DNA of 43,510 bases from JBBDKV01 sp040879165 (GTDB lineage Bacteria > Patescibacteriota > Microgenomatia > UBA1400 > PJMF01), in assembly GCA_040879165.1 (NCBI GenBank), contig JBBDKV010000007.1, positions 1 through 43,510 of the forward strand. The letters are read 5' to 3'. Each line of letters opens with the position of its first letter. Position 1 is the stretch's first letter. Both the position numbers and the translations under genes were made by a program. This document shows, piece by piece, positions 42,366 through 43,510 of this stretch. The notes under the pieces are model-generated. The model was not told where the DNA came from. It was given only the letters and a program-made list of their open reading frames with translations, and ran no database searches.

Positions 42366-42441
42366 GGACCCGTGGTGTAGTGGTTAACATGCCTCCCTGT
42401 CACGGAGGAGATCGCCGGTTCGAATCCGGTCGGGTTCGCCA
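42366..42441 (+). tRNA. tRNA-Asp (anticodon GTC)
   Basis: Acceptor GGACCCG pairs with CGGGTTC, the anticodon arm is CCTCC-CTGTCAC-GGAGG, and the T arm is GCCGG-TTCGAAT-CCGGT. Discriminator G and encoded CCA (ends 42441). Confidence 0.97.
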
Positions 42442-42515
42442 AGTAGTCGACACTACTTGATCAGTTAACAATCAGTACATACATATAGTTAGATCGCCTG
42501 CCCGCGAGAGCGTGC

Positions 42516-43268
42516 ATGCAACCTGAAACAGTTCGAAATATTCTCAAAACACTGTACTTGTATCGTACAGCTTTTGTCGTTGGACTCGGCTTTATAGTGG
42601 TGTTGCTTGCCGTTGGCCTGGTAATGTTAGTTCGAAGCGTATTTTTCACGCCTGATGCTGGTCAAATCAGTGATGAAGGTGCGCAAACAGACAGCGCTGA
42701 AGAAATGAGTGTTGATAGCGAAGAGGGCGAAGACGCAGTAGTGGAATTTCCAGAAATGGATATTGAATCACCTTTTGAAGGCGAGGGTGCTCCGGACCAG
42801 ACGGAAACAATTGAAATTCCAGCCCGTGAAACAGATCGTGAATATGTGGTTGTCGCGGGCGATACACTCTGGGATTTGTCTGAACAGTACTATGATGATG
42901 GGCTACAATACCACCTGTTAGCTGAGCTCAATAGTATAGAAAATCCTGATTTAATTTTTGTTGATCAGGTTCTCCAGATACCAGATACTCCGTTTGCAAA
43001 GAATCAGACCAAGGGCTCTGTTGCATCAGATTCCTCAGTCATGAATAGTCAAGATTCGTATCAAGAATACGAGATCAAGCCTGGAGATTCTTTGTGGAAA
43101 ATTGTCAAGATCCAACTCAATAACGAATATCTCTGGCCTGAGATCTACCAGCTTAATGCGCAGAAAATTGGCGGTAATCCAAATCTTATTTACCCTGCAA
43201 CAACGATACTGCTGCCTGATCAGGGTTCTACTCAGGCGCCGAGTGCAACACCCCCACCCTCTCAGTAG
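42516..43268 (+). CDS. Membrane-anchored protein with two LysM domains
   Basis: A 250-aa protein. A membrane helix at residues 18-41 is followed by an acidic, low-complexity linker (48-105) rich in D, E and S. The first LysM is at about 109-158 (YVVVAGDTLWDLSEQYY) and the second at 189-240 (YEIKPGDSLWKIVKIQL), each with the GDTLW/GDSLW signature of peptidoglycan binding. The linker lets the LysM pair reach the cell wall. It lies between tRNA genes on the host chromosome. No catalytic domain; a wall-binding or division-related anchor is likely. Confidence 0.9.
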   Translation: MQPETVRNILKTLYLYRTAFVVGLGFIVVLLAVGLVMLVRSVFFTPDAGQISDEGAQTDSAEEMSVDSEEGEDAVVEFPEMDIESPFEGEGAPDQTETIEIPARETDREYVVVAGDTLWDLSEQYYDDGLQYHLLAELNSIENPDLIFVDQVLQIPDTPFAKNQTKGSVASDSSVMNSQDSYQEYEIKPGDSLWKIVKIQLNNEYLWPEIYQLNAQKIGGNPNLIYPATTILLPDQGSTQAPSATPPPSQ

Positions 43269-43320
43269 GGTTTTCTATAGCACTATTTTTGTTATACGCT
43301 ACAATAACAGCACTGCGAGT

Positions 43321-43395
43321 GCAGCGGTAGTACAGTGGTAGTACGTCTGCTTCCCAAGCAGAAGGTCGCGGGTTCGAATCCCGTCCGCTGCTCCA
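43321..43395 (+). tRNA. tRNA-Gly (anticodon CCC)
   Basis: Acceptor GCAGCGG pairs with CCGCTGC, the anticodon arm is TCTGC-TTCCCAA-GCAGA, the T arm GCGGG-TTCGAAT-CCCGT. Encoded CCA. A TACAAT box at 43300-43305 is a possible -10. Confidence 0.97.
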
Positions 43396-43433
43396 CCAAC
43401 GTACTGTGAAACAGGAGTCAAAATGTACTTTTC

Positions 43434-43509
43434 GCCGAAGTAGCTCAGCTGGTAGAGCAACGGTATCGTAAACCGTAGGTCGCGGGTTCGAATCCCGCCT
43501 TCGGCTCCA
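43434..43509 (+). tRNA. tRNA-Thr (anticodon CGT)
   Basis: Acceptor GCCGAAG pairs with CTTCGGC, the anticodon arm is ACGGT-ATCGTAA-ACCGT giving CGT, the T arm GCGGG-TTCGAAT-CCCGC. Encoded CCA ends one base before the window edge. Confidence 0.96.
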
Positions 43510-43510
43510 G

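Noticed and set aside
1..43510. CRISPR array or insertion sequence
   Set aside because: No regularly spaced repeats, no transposase and no terminal inverted repeat pair was seen.
1..43510. UGA recoded as glycine, as in some Patescibacteria
   Set aside because: Genes end normally on TGA (for example gatB, htpX, orf54) and conserved domains are complete without reading through TGA.

Overview
The window looks like the right-hand part of an integrative and conjugative element (ICE) sitting in the chromosome of a Patescibacteria (Candidate Phyla Radiation) bacterium, possibly of the Microgenomates kind; the lineage is an inference from gene content. The evidence is a VirB4/PrgI/VirB6/T4SS-pilin gene set with M23 peptidase typical of that radiation, a Replic_Relax/VirD4 mobility module, short intergenic spaces and many overlapping starts. 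The standard genetic code fits every gene. The element runs from beyond the left edge to a serine recombinase at about 31.3 kb, which is inserted at the 3' end of a tRNA-Glu gene. Host core genes follow to the right edge.

Region 1, 1-5.7 kb: a minus-strand type IV secretion operon (pilin, a pilin-VirB6 fusion, PrgI, a split VirB4 and a cut-off M23 peptidase) with a good promoter, and a divergent membrane-anchored MltG-like protein. Region 2, 5.8-13.3 kb: a candidate restriction system made of an MmeI-like N6-adenine methylase, an SF2 helicase and a GIY-YIG/T5orf172 protein in one overlapping operon, with a divergent DUF2779 double-nuclease protein. Region 3, 13.4-19.5 kb: an AT-rich cluster of seven genes. 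It encodes a dNMP-kinase-like P-loop kinase, a GT4 glycosyltransferase, an NDK-like protein and a protein with a Mom/GNAT-like domain (four genes joined by 4-bp overlaps), a divergent reversibly-glycosylated-polypeptide/UDP-arabinopyranose-mutase homologue (GT75), a DUF402 nucleotide phosphatase and a HAM1/RdgB-type NTP pyrophosphatase. This is the most novel part: together they look like a pathway that makes, activates, glycosylates and polices an unusual nucleotide, probably a hypermodified DNA base.

Region 4, 19.5-27.2 kb: the mobility module. It holds an orphan FtsK-gamma DNA-binding protein, a 240-bp zone with four inverted repeats (possible oriT or single-strand promoter), ArdC antirestriction protein, a Replic_Relax protein, several unknown proteins and the VirD4 coupling ATPase. 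Region 5, 27.2-31.3 kb: a Tat-like secreted subtilase, a small unknown protein related to one in region 4, a 54-residue ORF and the large serine recombinase, whose frame runs into the tRNA.

Region 6, 31.3-43.5 kb: host chromosome, with tRNA-Glu, yraN, rplS, pyrG, dnaE, gatB, gatA, gatC, htpX and lemA all on the minus strand, then tRNA-Asp, a LysM membrane protein, tRNA-Gly and tRNA-Thr on the plus strand. A recurring feature of the cargo genes is a TATAAT box only 5-10 bases before the start codon with no Shine-Dalgarno, which suggests leaderless mRNAs; the mobility and integrase genes instead have ribosome binding sites. All assignments come from reading motifs in the sequence; no database search was made.
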